Positions 1 through 8,192 of a DNA stretch of 64,000 bases are shown here, one piece after another (the first letter of the stretch is position 1; each line of letters opens with the position of its first letter). Origin of the DNA: Variovorax paradoxus (GTDB lineage: Bacteria > Pseudomonadota > Gammaproteobacteria > Burkholderiales > Burkholderiaceae_C); the NCBI RefSeq assembly GCF_018614955.1, contig NZ_JAGGNV010000027.1, positions 62,001 through 126,000 of the forward strand, given 5' to 3'. Below the pieces are notes generated by a model. The model saw only the letters and a list, made by a program, of their open reading frames with translations, made no database searches and had not been told where the DNA came from. The position numbers and the translations under genes were made by a program.

Positions 1-2
1 AG

Positions 3-242
3 GCCGGTTTCGTTTGCGGCTTCGGCGGGACGCAGCGCCTCCTGCGTCTCGTCGGCAAGGGCCGTGCGCTGCAGCTCATTCTCACGGCGGACACGATCGA
101 CGCGACAGAAGCGCACCGGAACGGCCTCGTCAACGAGATCGTCGATGCAGGCCAGCTCATCCCCCGTGCCGAAACGATCCTCAGCCGAATGGGGCTGAAC
201 GCGCCGCCGTCGGCTGGCACGCCACGATCAAGCGTTATGTGA
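3..242 (+). pseudogene. Enoyl-CoA hydratase/isomerase, 3' part, frameshifted
   Basis: The reading frame entering from the left edge gives a crotonase-fold C-terminal half: GGTQRLLRLVGKGRALQLI, then a stretch ending GLVNEIV, typical of enoyl-CoA hydratases after the catalytic loop. The frame stops early at 240-242, and near position 215 the conceptual continuation (ATIKRYVTRV) lies in another frame. A 1-nt indel around 210-220 followed by decay is the simplest reading, because the normal C-terminal helices are not recognisable downstream. The 5' part lies outside the window, so whether the gene is wholly dead cannot be judged. The family hydrates 2-enoyl-CoA esters in fatty or aromatic acid degradation. 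Family call good; pseudogene status inferred. Confidence 0.6.
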
Positions 243-377
243 CCCGCGTGCCGGCACGCGCTCCGTGCGCGGCCGAGAGGACTGCCGGCGCGCCGCGCGC
301 GATCGCGTGGTCGCAGACGGAACTGCCACCGGTCGTAGAGAATCTTCATCCTTCTACGACTTTGTTCCTGGCAAACA

Positions 378-1235
378 ATGAAGACGCTTCAACTTGCAGC
401 AGGCACTCCGCTGCCCGTGCTCGGCCTGGGTACCTGGCGCCTGGGCGAAGACCGCGCGCTGCGCCGCACCGAGGTCGCCGCCGTGCGCGCTGCCATCGAG
501 ATGGGCTACCGCCTCATCGACACGGCCGAGATGTACGGCGAGGGCGGTGCCGAAGAAGTGGTCGGGCAGGCGATCGCAGAGGCGCTGCGCGCCGGCGACG
601 TGAAGCGCGAGGAGCTCTTCATCGTGAGCAAGGTCTATCCGCACAACGCGAGCCGCAAGGGCACGCCGGCCGCTTGCGCGCGCAGCCTGGCGCGGCTGGA
701 GCTGGAGCAGATCGACCTCTATCTGCTGCACTGGCGCGGCGAGCATCCGCTCGCCGAAACCTGCGAGGCAATGCGCAAGCTCGCGGCCGATGGCCGTATC
801 GGGCACTGGGGCGTCAGCAACTTGGATACCGACGACATGGAAGAACTGGCCACCGTGTGCGGCGAGCCGCTGGACTGCGCGGCGAACCAGGTCTACTACT
901 CGGTGGGCGAGCGCGGGCCCGAGTTCAGCCTCTTGCCCTGGCAGCGCGACCGCGGCATGCCGCTGATGGCCTACAGCCCGATCGACCAAGGTGCGCTGGC
1001 GGGCGATGCGGCATTGAAGAAGATGGCGCAGCGGCTCGGCGTGACGGCGGCGCAGCTCGCGCTCGCGTGGGTCATTGCACAGCCCGGCGTCGTTGCCATT
1101 CCGAAGGCAATGCGCGAAGCGCATCTGCGCGAGAACCTCGCTGCTGCCGACTTGCAATTGAGCGCGGACGATCTGGCCGAGATCGACCGCCTGCACCTGC
1201 CGCCGCGGCGCAAGACGCCGCTGGTGATGATCTAA
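378..1235 (+). CDS. Aldo/keto reductase
   Basis: A 285-aa NAD(P)H-dependent aldo/keto reductase with a TIM-barrel fold. The catalytic tetrad is visible as D48 and Y53 (LIDTAEMYG), K85 (VSKVYP) and H118 (LLHWRG), and the length matches single-domain AKRs. It resembles bacterial YeaE/DkgA-type reductases acting on small aldehydes and ketones; the substrate cannot be told from sequence. It stands alone on the plus strand. The ATG at 378 precedes the first conserved beta strand by the usual distance. Its stop overlaps the end of a possible short remnant on the other strand (see findings). Confidence 0.9.
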   Translation: MKTLQLAAGTPLPVLGLGTWRLGEDRALRRTEVAAVRAAIEMGYRLIDTAEMYGEGGAEEVVGQAIAEALRAGDVKREELFIVSKVYPHNASRKGTPAACARSLARLELEQIDLYLLHWRGEHPLAETCEAMRKLAADGRIGHWGVSNLDTDDMEELATVCGEPLDCAANQVYYSVGERGPEFSLLPWQRDRGMPLMAYSPIDQGALAGDAALKKMAQRLGVTAAQLALAWVIAQPGVVAIPKAMREAHLRENLAAADLQLSADDLAEIDRLHLPPRRKTPLVMI

Positions 1236-1556
1236 GGGACCAGCGCCGCCATCTTGGGCAGCAGGCCCGGCACGATCGGGACCGGATCGAATGCCCGTTT
1301 GGAAGGCACTCCGTGGGAACGCGCGCCGTGCCACACGATGAAATGTTGCTCGCGGGCTTGTCCACAACCTTATCCACCTGCCCGGGGGATAAATTGCCCT
1401 CTGCCTGCGAAGGCGCAGTTGAGCGTGCGCTTCGACTTGGCCACATGCGGGCCCTGCAAATAAGTCACGCGGCGGCAGGGGGCAGCGGGGCGCCTGCGCG
1501 AAGCAGTCCGTGTAGGCTCGCAGACAGTCCGCAACACATCCGAGGAGCACCTTTCG
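1236..1556. other. 321-bp intergenic region
   Basis: No convincing gene. The minus strand holds a 46-codon open stretch (1232-1369) whose translation loosely resembles the start of a PAS_5-type domain, perhaps a decayed remnant. The last 20 bp contain the CGAGGAG ribosome-binding site of the GNAT gene at 1557. Short ORFs here lack initiation signals. Confidence 0.5.
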
Positions 1557-2018
1557 ATGACGCAGTCCCTTCGTGTCCGCCCGGTCGTTCAGAGCGACCA
1601 TACCGCCTGGAGACCGCTCTGGGATGGCTACAACGCCTTCTACGGCCGCCATGGCGCGACCGCGCTGGCCGAGCACGTCACGCAGACGACCTGGCAGCGC
1701 TTCCTCGATCCGGGCGAGCCGATGTTCGCCCTCGTCGCGGAAGACGAGGGGCAGCTCGTCGGGCTGGCACATTGCGTCTTCCATCGCAGCATGACCCGTG
1801 TCGAGCCGGTGTGCTATCTCTCCGACCTGTTCACGCTCGAATCCCGGCGCGGGCGCGGCATCGGGCGCCTGCTGATCGAGGCGGTCTACGAGGAGGCGAA
1901 ATCCGCCGGCGCCTCGCGGGTCTACTGGCAGACGCACGAATCGAATGCCGCGGGCAGGCTGCTCTACGACAAGGTCGCGAAGCACCTGGGCTTTATCGTC
2001 TACACGAAAGAGCTGTGA
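1557..2018 (+). CDS. GNAT family N-acetyltransferase
   Basis: A 153-aa single-domain acetyltransferase. Acetyl-CoA-binding motif A is visible as RGRGIG at residues 98-103, following the beta-4 strand LFTLES, and the C-terminal HESNAAGRLLYDKVAKHLGF is the usual GNAT beta5/alpha4 region. The start at 1557 is supported by GAGGAG nine bases upstream. It transfers an acetyl group from acetyl-CoA to an amine; the substrate is unknown. It is followed after 5 bp by the GFA-type gene, so the two are probably cotranscribed. Confidence 0.9.
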   Translation: MTQSLRVRPVVQSDHTAWRPLWDGYNAFYGRHGATALAEHVTQTTWQRFLDPGEPMFALVAEDEGQLVGLAHCVFHRSMTRVEPVCYLSDLFTLESRRGRGIGRLLIEAVYEEAKSAGASRVYWQTHESNAAGRLLYDKVAKHLGFIVYTKEL

Positions 2019-2023
2019 GCACC

Positions 2024-2431
2024 ATGCCCACCAAGCGAACCGCCCTCTGCGCCTGCGGACAGGCCTCCATCACGGTCGAAGGCGGCCCGCAGATGCAGGG
2101 CGTCTGCCATTGCACCGATTGCAAGCGGCGAACCGGCAGCGCCTTCGGAATCTCGTCCTACTTTCTCAAGACGAGAGTTGCTTCGACAAGCGGTGAAACG
2201 AGCGTCTATGCCTTTCATCATGCCGCCCGGGCGCAAGACCAAGCGCGCCATTTCTGCCCGCGATGCGGAAGCACGCTCTACTGGACCATCTCTTCGCTGC
2301 CGGATCTGATTGGGGTGGCTGGCGGGTGCTTCGCGGACGAAAGCCTGCCCGAACCGACCCACTCCATCACACATCGCAAGAAGGAAAGTTGGCTGACGCT
2401 GCCGCAAACATGGAAGGTGATCGAGGAATGA
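2024..2431 (+). CDS. GFA/CENP-V family zinc protein
   Basis: A 135-aa member of the glutathione-dependent formaldehyde-activating (GFA) family. Seven cysteines occur in the family pattern: C9 and C11 (CACG), C28, C30 and C33 (CHCTDC), C78 and C81 (CPRC), which bind structural and catalytic zinc. True Gfa enzymes condense formaldehyde with glutathione, but most short homologues have no known activity, so formaldehyde detoxification is only a family-level suggestion. It lies 5 bp behind the GNAT gene, and its stop overlaps an ATG at 2428 that could also start the next gene. Confidence 0.85.
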   Translation: MPTKRTALCACGQASITVEGGPQMQGVCHCTDCKRRTGSAFGISSYFLKTRVASTSGETSVYAFHHAARAQDQARHFCPRCGSTLYWTISSLPDLIGVAGGCFADESLPEPTHSITHRKKESWLTLPQTWKVIEE

Positions 2432-2454
2432 GTCCGAACCCGAAGGAGAAGCCG

Positions 2455-2976
2455 ATGCAGTTCATCGCCTGCAAGCACGACACCCACGCCGTTGCGATCC
2501 TGGAGATCTTCAACGACGCCATCGTCAACACGACCGCCCTCTACGACTACAAGCCTCGCACGCCGGACAGCATGGCCGGCTGGTTCAAGACCAAGGAGGC
2601 GGGCGGGTTCCCCGTGATCGGCGCGGTCGACGAGAAGGGCGAGCTGCTCGGCTTCGCGAGCTATGGCACCTTCCGCGCCTGGCCCGCGTACAAGTACTCG
2701 GTCGAGCACTCGGTCTATGTCCACAAGGATCACCGCGGCAAGGGCCTGGGCCTGCTGCTCATGCGGGAGCTGATCGCGGCCGCCAGGGCGCAGCAGTATC
2801 ACGTCATGGTCGGCGCCATCGATCTGGCCAACAAGGGCAGCATCGCGCTGCACCAGCGGCTCGGCTTCGAGCATGCCGGAACCATCAGGCAGGCCGGATT
2901 CAAGTTCGGTCGCTGGCTCGACGTGGACTTCTGGCAGCTGGTGCTCGAGACGCCGGAGCATCCGGTCGACGGCTGA
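2455..2976 (+). CDS. GNAT acetyltransferase, phosphinothricin-acetyltransferase-like
   Basis: A 173-aa GNAT protein with the acetyl-CoA motif RGKGLG at residues 94-99 and the downstream stretch containing NKGSIALHQRLGF typical of Pat/Bar and YncA-type enzymes (methionine sulfone or phosphinothricin acetylation). The start at 2455 is chosen because AAGGAG lies eight bases upstream and the product then matches the family length; an upstream in-frame ATG at 2428 would add nine residues and overlap the previous stop. The real substrate is unknown. It forms a small acetyltransferase/GFA/DinB gene string. Confidence 0.88.
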   Translation: MQFIACKHDTHAVAILEIFNDAIVNTTALYDYKPRTPDSMAGWFKTKEAGGFPVIGAVDEKGELLGFASYGTFRAWPAYKYSVEHSVYVHKDHRGKGLGLLLMRELIAAARAQQYHVMVGAIDLANKGSIALHQRLGFEHAGTIRQAGFKFGRWLDVDFWQLVLETPEHPVDG

Positions 2977-3039
2977 GCCTGCCGTCCGGTGCACGCTCCA
3001 TCGTCTCCTCATGTACAACGCCTTGCCCTCCGATCGACC

Positions 3040-3549
3040 ATGACCGCCTCAACCCTTCTTCACTCCCTCTTCAAGTACAAGGCATGGGCCAACAAGGAGC
3101 TCTTCGCCGAGATGGAAAAGCTGGACCCCGTGGCGCATCAGGTCCAGCGGCACACGGCCATCCGGGTGCTCAACCACATCTACGTGGTCGACCGCATCTT
3201 CGCGGCCCACCTGTGCGGCACAGCGCACTCGTACCAGGCGACCAACACCACCGAGACGCCCCTCCTGGCCGACCTGCGGGCCGCAGTGGCAGAGTCGGAT
3301 GGCTGGTATGTCGACTACGTGGGCAGCCTACCGCCCGAGCGTCTGGCCGAGCCGCTGAGCTTCACCTTCACGGATGGGGGAAGCGGCCGGATGTCGCGGG
3401 AGGAGATGCTGGCCCACGTCGCGACGCACGGTGGCTATCACCGGGGAGCGGTCGGCCGGATCATGGCCGAACTGCCGGTCGCGCCGCCGCGGGACACCTT
3501 CACGCGCTTCTTGCACGAGGTCGATCCAGAGCGGCGGATTCGCGACTGA
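3040..3549 (+). CDS. DinB-family four-helix metalloprotein
   Basis: A 169-aa DinB/YfiT-like helical-bundle protein. The three metal-ligand histidines are visible at H46 (NHIYVVD), H130 and H134 (THGGYH). Members include thiol-dependent transferases (bacillithiol, mycothiol, maleylpyruvate isomerase-like) and damage-induced proteins of unknown role. The ATG at 3040 is preferred over a longer frame opening at 2989, which would add 17 non-conserved residues. It converges on the GntR regulator gene that ends at 3589. Confidence 0.85.
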   Translation: MTASTLLHSLFKYKAWANKELFAEMEKLDPVAHQVQRHTAIRVLNHIYVVDRIFAAHLCGTAHSYQATNTTETPLLADLRAAVAESDGWYVDYVGSLPPERLAEPLSFTFTDGGSGRMSREEMLAHVATHGGYHRGAVGRIMAELPVAPPRDTFTRFLHEVDPERRIRD

Positions 3550-3588
3550 GCGGCGCGGGGCCACGTCAGTCCCAACCCTCGGGCGCTT

Positions 3589-4332
3589 TCAGGCCAGCAA
3601 GGCCTTCACCAGATCGAGCTGCCGGTCCGGCACCCCGCTCGTGAGTTGCAGGTTGGCTTCGATGCGCGACAGGTGATCCGTCATGCAGGCCACCGCGGCC
3701 TCTACGTCGCCGCTCTTGCACACGCGCAGGAAGTCCGAGTGCTCATCGGAAGAGCAGTGCGGGTCGTTGGAGGAGTGATAGAGCATCGCGATCAGCGAGC
3801 TGCGCGCGACCAGTTCGCGCACCAGCTCGGCCAGCGTGCCGTTGCCTGCGGCCTCGGCCAGCGCGACGTGGAAATCGCCCAAGAGCTTTTCGCGCACGGT
3901 GCCTGTGGTCGTGGAGCGCAGCGCGCTGCGCTCGAACTGGATGTGCTGCTCCAGCGCACGGTAGTCCGCAGGCCGGGCCTTGGCGATGAAGAGGCGCACC
4001 ACCTCGCTCTCGAGGATGCGGCGCACGCCGAAGACCTCGCGCGCTTCCTGCACGCTGGGCTTGCTGACGAAGGCGCCCTTGTCGGGAATCATCTCGATCA
4101 GCTTGTCCTTCGACAGCATCAGCAGCGCCGCGCGGATCTTGGTGCGGCTCACGGCATAGACGCGGCCCAGCGCCTCCTCGCGCAGCCAGGTGCCGGGCGG
4201 CAGGCGCTTCTCGACGATGGCGGTGGCGATGTCCTGCGCGATGCTTTCGATGGTCGCGCTCTTGTCGGGCACGGCGGCCGCTTCGGGCGCGGCCGCCGGC
4301 ATGGTCGTGGTTGCTTTGGTGACGCGGGGCAT
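3589..4332 (-). CDS. FCD-domain GntR (FadR/VanR-type) regulator
   Basis: A 247-aa repressor: an Ala/Pro-rich N-terminal tail, a winged helix-turn-helix at about residues 28-92 (REEALGRVYAVSRTKIRAAL then GAFVSKPS), and an FCD ligand domain at about 97-225 with the metal-site segments GDFHVALAEAAGN and MTDHLSRIEANL. It is the last gene of a minus-strand operon behind the racemase and the NCS1 permease. The permease promoter carries a TTTGTATACAAA palindrome (6710-6721), a fitting FCD-GntR operator, so autoregulation is likely. It is clearly paralogous to the GntR regulator at 26.2 kb in the urate locus (shared GDFHV and IEANL segments), and the two may respond to the same or successive metabolites. 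Confidence 0.92.
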   Translation of the reverse strand: MPRVTKATTTMPAAAPEAAAVPDKSATIESIAQDIATAIVEKRLPPGTWLREEALGRVYAVSRTKIRAALLMLSKDKLIEMIPDKGAFVSKPSVQEAREVFGVRRILESEVVRLFIAKARPADYRALEQHIQFERSALRSTTTGTVREKLLGDFHVALAEAAGNGTLAELVRELVARSSLIAMLYHSSNDPHCSSDEHSDFLRVCKSGDVEAAVACMTDHLSRIEANLQLTSGVPDRQLDLVKALLA

Positions 4333-4373
4333 GGAGCGATTGTGGACGAGCGGCGCCGCGCCGCGCGCGGGCT

Positions 4374-5138
4374 TCAGGCTGCGCGTTTCAGCGCCGGCGC
4401 CGAAGGCGGCAGCGCGAAGCCTTCCAGCAAGCCGGCGATCGGCTTCGGCAGCGGCTGCGCCAGCTCGCCGCGCTTGCTGGTGCAAAGCCGCAGGTTCACC
4501 AGCGATTCGATTAGCTGCGTGCCGGCGGCCACGCCGTCGACCACCGGCACGCCCAGCACCTGGCCGATGTGCGCGCACAGGTCGGCCATGCCGGCGCAGC
4601 CGAGCACGATGGTGTCGGAGCCGTCTTCGTCGAGCGCGCGCCGGCATTCGTCGACGATGCGCTCGCGCGCCTTCGAGCCCGGCGCCTCCAGCTCGAGCAC
4701 CGGGATCTCGCAGGCCCGCACGTTGGCGCAGAAGCGCTTCATGCCGTAGGCCTCGGCCAGGTGCCAGGCCTGGCCCGTGGTGCGGCCCAGCGTGGTCACC
4801 ACGCTGAAGCGGCTGCCGACCAGGCTGGCCAGGTGCATGGCCGCCTGCGCGATGCCCACCACCGGCCCGCGTGCCAGTTCGCGTGCGGCCGAGAGGCCCG
4901 GGTCGCCGAAGCAGGCGATCACGTAGCCGTCGATGCCTTCGCGTTCGCCGGCGGCGATCTCCTGCAGCAGGCCGGGCACCGCCAGCGCCTCGTCGTAGTG
5001 GCTCTCGATCGAGGCCGGGCCCATCGCGGGGCTGACCGCGACGATCTCGGTGCCGGGCCGCGCGACGGAGCGCGCGCAGGCACCGATCTTCTCGGTCATG
5101 CTCCAGGTGGTGTTGGGGTTGATGATCTTGATGCGCAT
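4374..5138 (-). CDS. Asp/Glu/hydantoin racemase, probable allantoin racemase
   Basis: A 254-aa member of the aspartate/glutamate/hydantoin racemase family. The N-terminal IINPNTTWSMTEKIG segment is characteristic of hydantoin/allantoin racemases. The two catalytic cysteines are C76 (ACFGDPG) and C181 (GCAGMA). Because it sits directly behind an NCS1 permease and the organism encodes a full urate-to-allantoate route at 23-30 kb, racemisation of R-allantoin to the S-form is the most economical role; 5-substituted hydantoins are the alternative. The gap to the permease is 6 bp, so they are one transcription unit. Confidence 0.87.
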   Translation of the reverse strand: MRIKIINPNTTWSMTEKIGACARSVARPGTEIVAVSPAMGPASIESHYDEALAVPGLLQEIAAGEREGIDGYVIACFGDPGLSAARELARGPVVGIAQAAMHLASLVGSRFSVVTTLGRTTGQAWHLAEAYGMKRFCANVRACEIPVLELEAPGSKARERIVDECRRALDEDGSDTIVLGCAGMADLCAHIGQVLGVPVVDGVAAGTQLIESLVNLRLCTSKRGELAQPLPKPIAGLLEGFALPPSAPALKRAA

Positions 5139-5144
5139 GAAAGT

Positions 5145-6632
5145 TCAGGTCTTGCGGTTGAGGAGGGCGTAGATCACGAAGCCGAGGCCCATGCCGATGA
5201 ACCAGGCGTAGTTGGCGGCACCGCGCCAAGCCGGGATCAGCACGCACAGGATCGGGATCAGCGCCGACGGGATCATGGTCCACACGGCCTTCAGGTTGTA
5301 GCCCTTGCTGTACCAGTAGCGGCCCTTGGGGCTCAGGGTGTAGAGGTCGTCCACCACCACGTGCTGCTTGCGCACCAGGTAGAAGTCGGCGATCAGGATG
5401 CCGAACAGCGGGCCGATGAAGGAGCCCAGGATGTCCAGCGTGTAGTGGATCACCTCAGGGTTGTTGTAGAGGTTCCAGGGCGTGAGGAAGATCGAGCCCA
5501 CCGCGGCGATCATGCCGCCGGTGCGCCAGCTGATGTGCTGCGGCGCCACGTTCGAGAAGTCGAAGGCCGGCGAGACGAAGTTGGCGACGATGTTGATGCC
5601 GATGGTGGCGATCATGAAGGTCAGCGCGCCCAGCACGACGGCGGTGGTGCTGTCGATCTTGCCGACGGTATGCACCGGATCGGTGATCAGCTGGCCGAAC
5701 ACCGGCAGCGTCGCCGCGGTGGTGATCACGGTCAAGAGCGAGAAGAACACGAAGTTGATCGGCAGGCCCCAGAAGTTGCCCTTCTTCACGGCGTCGAAGC
5801 TCTTGCTGTAGCGCGAGAAGTCGCCGAAGTTGAGCATCGGGCCGCTGAAGTAGCTGACCACCAGCGCGATGGCCGAGAGCATCACCGGCAGCGCGTCCCA
5901 GCCCTGGAACTTGACGCCGCCGAGGTTGAGGTCGATGTTGCTCCAGCCGGCCTTCCACACCAGCCAGCCGCACAGGATCGTCATCACCACGTAGACGCCC
6001 GGGCCGGCCCAGTCGATGAACTTGCGGATCGCTTCCATGCCGTGCCAGAACACGAAGGCCTGCAGCACCCACATCACCATGAAGGCCAGCCAGCCCAGCG
6101 CCGACAGGCCCGCGAAGCCGTGCAGCTTGACGTCGGCGTACGGCGCGAGGGTGGGGAACAGGTGCAGCGCCAGCACCATGAAGGCGGCCGAGGCCAGGTA
6201 GGTCTGGATGCCGTACCAGGCCACCGCGATCAGGCCGCGGATGATGGCGGGGATGTTGGCGCCGCGCACGCCGAAGGAGGCGCGGCAGATCACGGGGTAG
6301 GGCGTGCCAGTCACCTGGCTCGGCTTGGCCACCAGGTTGCAGAAGAACTGCACGATGCAGATGCCCACCAGCAGCGCCACCAGCACCTGCCAGCTCGACA
6401 GGCCGAGCGCGAACAGGCTGCCCGCCGTGATGTAGCCGCCGACGCTGTGCACGTCGGACATCCAGAAGGCGAAGATGTTGTACTGGCCCCAGGTCTGCTT
6501 CTTGAGCGGCGCGAGGTCTTCGTTGGTGAGGGCGGGGTCGTAGCCCGGCTTGATGAGTGCGTTGGATTCGGCATGCGGCGCATGGCCGGCGATCGGCAGT
6601 TCGATGCTTCCCTGGCTGACGGCTGTGTTCAC
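5145..6632 (-). CDS. NCS1 family permease (allantoin/hydantoin/nucleobase)
   Basis: A 495-aa integral membrane protein with about twelve hydrophobic segments. The NCS1 signatures include GTPYPVICRASFGVRGANIP followed by a WYGIQTYL helix. The family imports allantoin (PucI, AllP), hydantoins, uracil or cytosine with Na+ or H+. The GTG start at 6632 is chosen because GAGGAG lies seven bases upstream. It is the first gene of the operon permease-racemase-gntR. The promoter region contains a 12-bp palindrome matching two others in the urate locus, which supports allantoin as substrate. Exact substrate inferred. Confidence 0.92.
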   Translation of the reverse strand: MNTAVSQGSIELPIAGHAPHAESNALIKPGYDPALTNEDLAPLKKQTWGQYNIFAFWMSDVHSVGGYITAGSLFALGLSSWQVLVALLVGICIVQFFCNLVAKPSQVTGTPYPVICRASFGVRGANIPAIIRGLIAVAWYGIQTYLASAAFMVLALHLFPTLAPYADVKLHGFAGLSALGWLAFMVMWVLQAFVFWHGMEAIRKFIDWAGPGVYVVMTILCGWLVWKAGWSNIDLNLGGVKFQGWDALPVMLSAIALVVSYFSGPMLNFGDFSRYSKSFDAVKKGNFWGLPINFVFFSLLTVITTAATLPVFGQLITDPVHTVGKIDSTTAVVLGALTFMIATIGINIVANFVSPAFDFSNVAPQHISWRTGGMIAAVGSIFLTPWNLYNNPEVIHYTLDILGSFIGPLFGILIADFYLVRKQHVVVDDLYTLSPKGRYWYSKGYNLKAVWTMIPSALIPILCVLIPAWRGAANYAWFIGMGLGFVIYALLNRKT

Positions 6633-6709
6633 GGGTGTCTCCTCGTGGGGGATGGGGCGGTTGGGCGGATGTCCGAACGGCGTGTTCGGTTCGTTGATTG
6701 CACCCTATA

Positions 6710-6721
6710 TTTGTATACAAA
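6710..6721. promoter_or_regulatory. TGTATACA-type GntR operator, permease/acyP intergenic
   Basis: TTTGTATACAAA is a perfect 12-bp palindrome in the 161-bp divergent region between the NCS1 permease (start 6632) and the acylphosphatase (start 6794). The core TGTATACA recurs at 26930 and 28767 in front of urate genes. FCD-type GntR proteins bind short palindromes of this kind; two such proteins are encoded in the window. Confidence 0.75.
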
Positions 6722-6793
6722 AAATGGGTGCAATCAAGGACGATCTGCGACCGAGGGGTTGGTATTTACCCTTGCTTCGGGAACAATCGCACC

Positions 6794-7102
6794 ATGAACC
6801 CTGGCGACAAGAATGAGGCAATCGAGTGCCGGCTGGTGCGCTTGCGCGGCCGCGTACAAGGCGTCGGCTACCGCGACGCTTGCGTGCGCCACGCGCGAGC
6901 CAAGGGCGTCGCGGGCTGGGTCCGCAACCGTGCCGACGGGTCGGTGGAGGCGATGCTCCAAGGCTCGCGCCGCGAGCTGGATGCCATGTGCAAGTGGCTG
7001 CGCGACGGCGTGCCCGGCGCACAGGTCGACGCGCTCGAGCTCACGCAGCTGCCGCCGCCCTTCGATCGCCTCGATCGATTCGATCAGCTGCCGACCTTGT
7101 AG
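6794..7102 (+). CDS. acyP: Acylphosphatase
   Basis: A 102-aa acylphosphatase that hydrolyses carboxyl-phosphate anhydrides such as acetyl phosphate or carbamoyl phosphate. The catalytic arginine R27 lies in the phosphate loop GRVQGVGYR and the catalytic asparagine N45 in WVRN. The ATG at 6794 gives the usual length; longer in-frame openings run through the promoter. It is divergent from the permease and shares its operator-bearing intergenic region, so co-regulation with allantoin uptake is possible. Carbamoyl phosphate arises in some allantoin pathways, but a link is only speculation. Confidence 0.93.
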   Translation: MNPGDKNEAIECRLVRLRGRVQGVGYRDACVRHARAKGVAGWVRNRADGSVEAMLQGSRRELDAMCKWLRDGVPGAQVDALELTQLPPPFDRLDRFDQLPTL

Positions 7103-7196
7103 GAACAGACGCAAAAGAAACTATCTTTTGTCTTTGTTGCAGCCGCTTCAACGCGCGCGCCCGGCTGGCCACACTCCGAGCCCAAGGAGATAAACC

Positions 7197-8192
7197 ATGA
7201 AAGCCAGCCACTTCGCGCGTCGCGCGATCCTTCAGGCCTGCCTGGCCTGCGGCATCGCCATCTGCGCCCCCGCGGCCATCGCCGCCTATCCCGACAAGCC
7301 CATCAAGCTCGTCGTTCCCTATCCGCCGGGCGGCGCCACCGACGTGATCGGGCGCATCGTCGCGCTCAAGCTCGGCGAGCTGCTCGGGCAGCAGGTCGTG
7401 GTCGACAACCGCGGCGGCGCCGGCGGCAACATCGGCGCCGAGGCTGTCGCGAAGGCGGCGCCGGACGGCTACACCCTGCTGATGGGCGCGCTGACTTCGC
7501 ACGCGACCATGGCGACGCTGGAGAAGGGGCGCATGCGCTACGACATCTCGAAGGACTTCGCGCCCGTCATGATCGTCGGGTCGGTGCCGCTGGTCGTGGT
7601 GGTCAATCCGCAGGTCCCGGTGAAAACGCTGAAGGAGCTCGTCGCCTACGCCAAGGCCAATCCCGACAAGTTGAACTACGCCTCCTCCGGCGCCGGCGCG
7701 CCCCAGCGCATGGCGGCTGAAATCCTCCAGCGCGAGACCGGCATCAAGATGACGCACATCGCCTACAAGGGCAGCGGCCCGGCGATGACCGACGTGGTCG
7801 GCGGCCAGGTCGGGCTGATGGTCGAGACGGCACCGGCCTCGCTGCCCTTCATCACCACGGGCAAGCTCCGCGCGCTGGCGGTCACGACGCCGCAGCGGAT
7901 CTCGATGCTGCCCGACGTGCCCTCGGCGGCCGAGGCCGGCGTGCCGAATCTCGAAGTCAGTTCCACCTTCGGCGTGCTGGCGCCGGCCGGCACCCCCCCG
8001 GCCATCGTGGCGCGCCTCAACGAGGCGCTCGCGAAGCTCGTGCAGTCGCCCGAGGGCAGGGAGATGCTGCTCAAGCAGGGCGTGTATGCGGCGGCGCCGA
8101 CGACGCCGGCGAAGTCGGACGAGCAGATCCAGGCCGAGATTGCCCGCTGGAAAAAAGTCATCGTCGAGGCCAATATCAAGTCCGACGAATGA
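7197..8192 (+). CDS. Bug-family tripartite tricarboxylate transporter receptor
   Basis: A 331-aa periplasmic solute-binding protein. The Sec signal peptide spans residues 1-29 (cleavage near AIAA), then [19 protein letters not shown], the hallmark Bug N-terminus, and the ligand-loop segment containing [18 protein letters not shown] lies ten bases before the ATG. No TctA/TctB membrane partner lies nearby, as is usual for Bug genes in this group. It overlaps the IlvD/Edd dehydratase gene by 4 nt (ATGA), so its ligand is probably the acid processed by that enzyme, plausibly an aldonic acid. Confidence 0.93.
   Translation: MKASHFARRAILQACLACGIAICAPAAIAAYPDKPIKLVVPYPPGGATDVIGRIVALKLGELLGQQVVVDNRGGAGGNIGAEAVAKAAPDGYTLLMGALTSHATMATLEKGRMRYDISKDFAPVMIVGSVPLVVVVNPQVPVKTLKELVAYAKANPDKLNYASSGAGAPQRMAAEILQRETGIKMTHIAYKGSGPAMTDVVGGQVGLMVETAPASLPFITTGKLRALAVTTPQRISMLPDVPSAAEAGVPNLEVSSTFGVLAPAGTPPAIVARLNEALAKLVQSPEGREMLLKQGVYAAAPTTPAKSDEQIQAEIARWKKVIVEANIKSDE

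Noticed and set aside
14-2431. An 805-codon open frame covering the left 2.4 kb of the plus strand
   Set aside because: Only its last 135 codons (GFA-type protein) are real. The rest is Arg/Pro/Ala-rich antiframe of the aldo/keto reductase and GNAT genes.
4569-6797. A 742-codon plus-strand frame opposite the racemase and permease
   Set aside because: His/Arg/Asp-rich composition without any domain; it is the antisense of clearly conserved genes, a common high-GC artefact.
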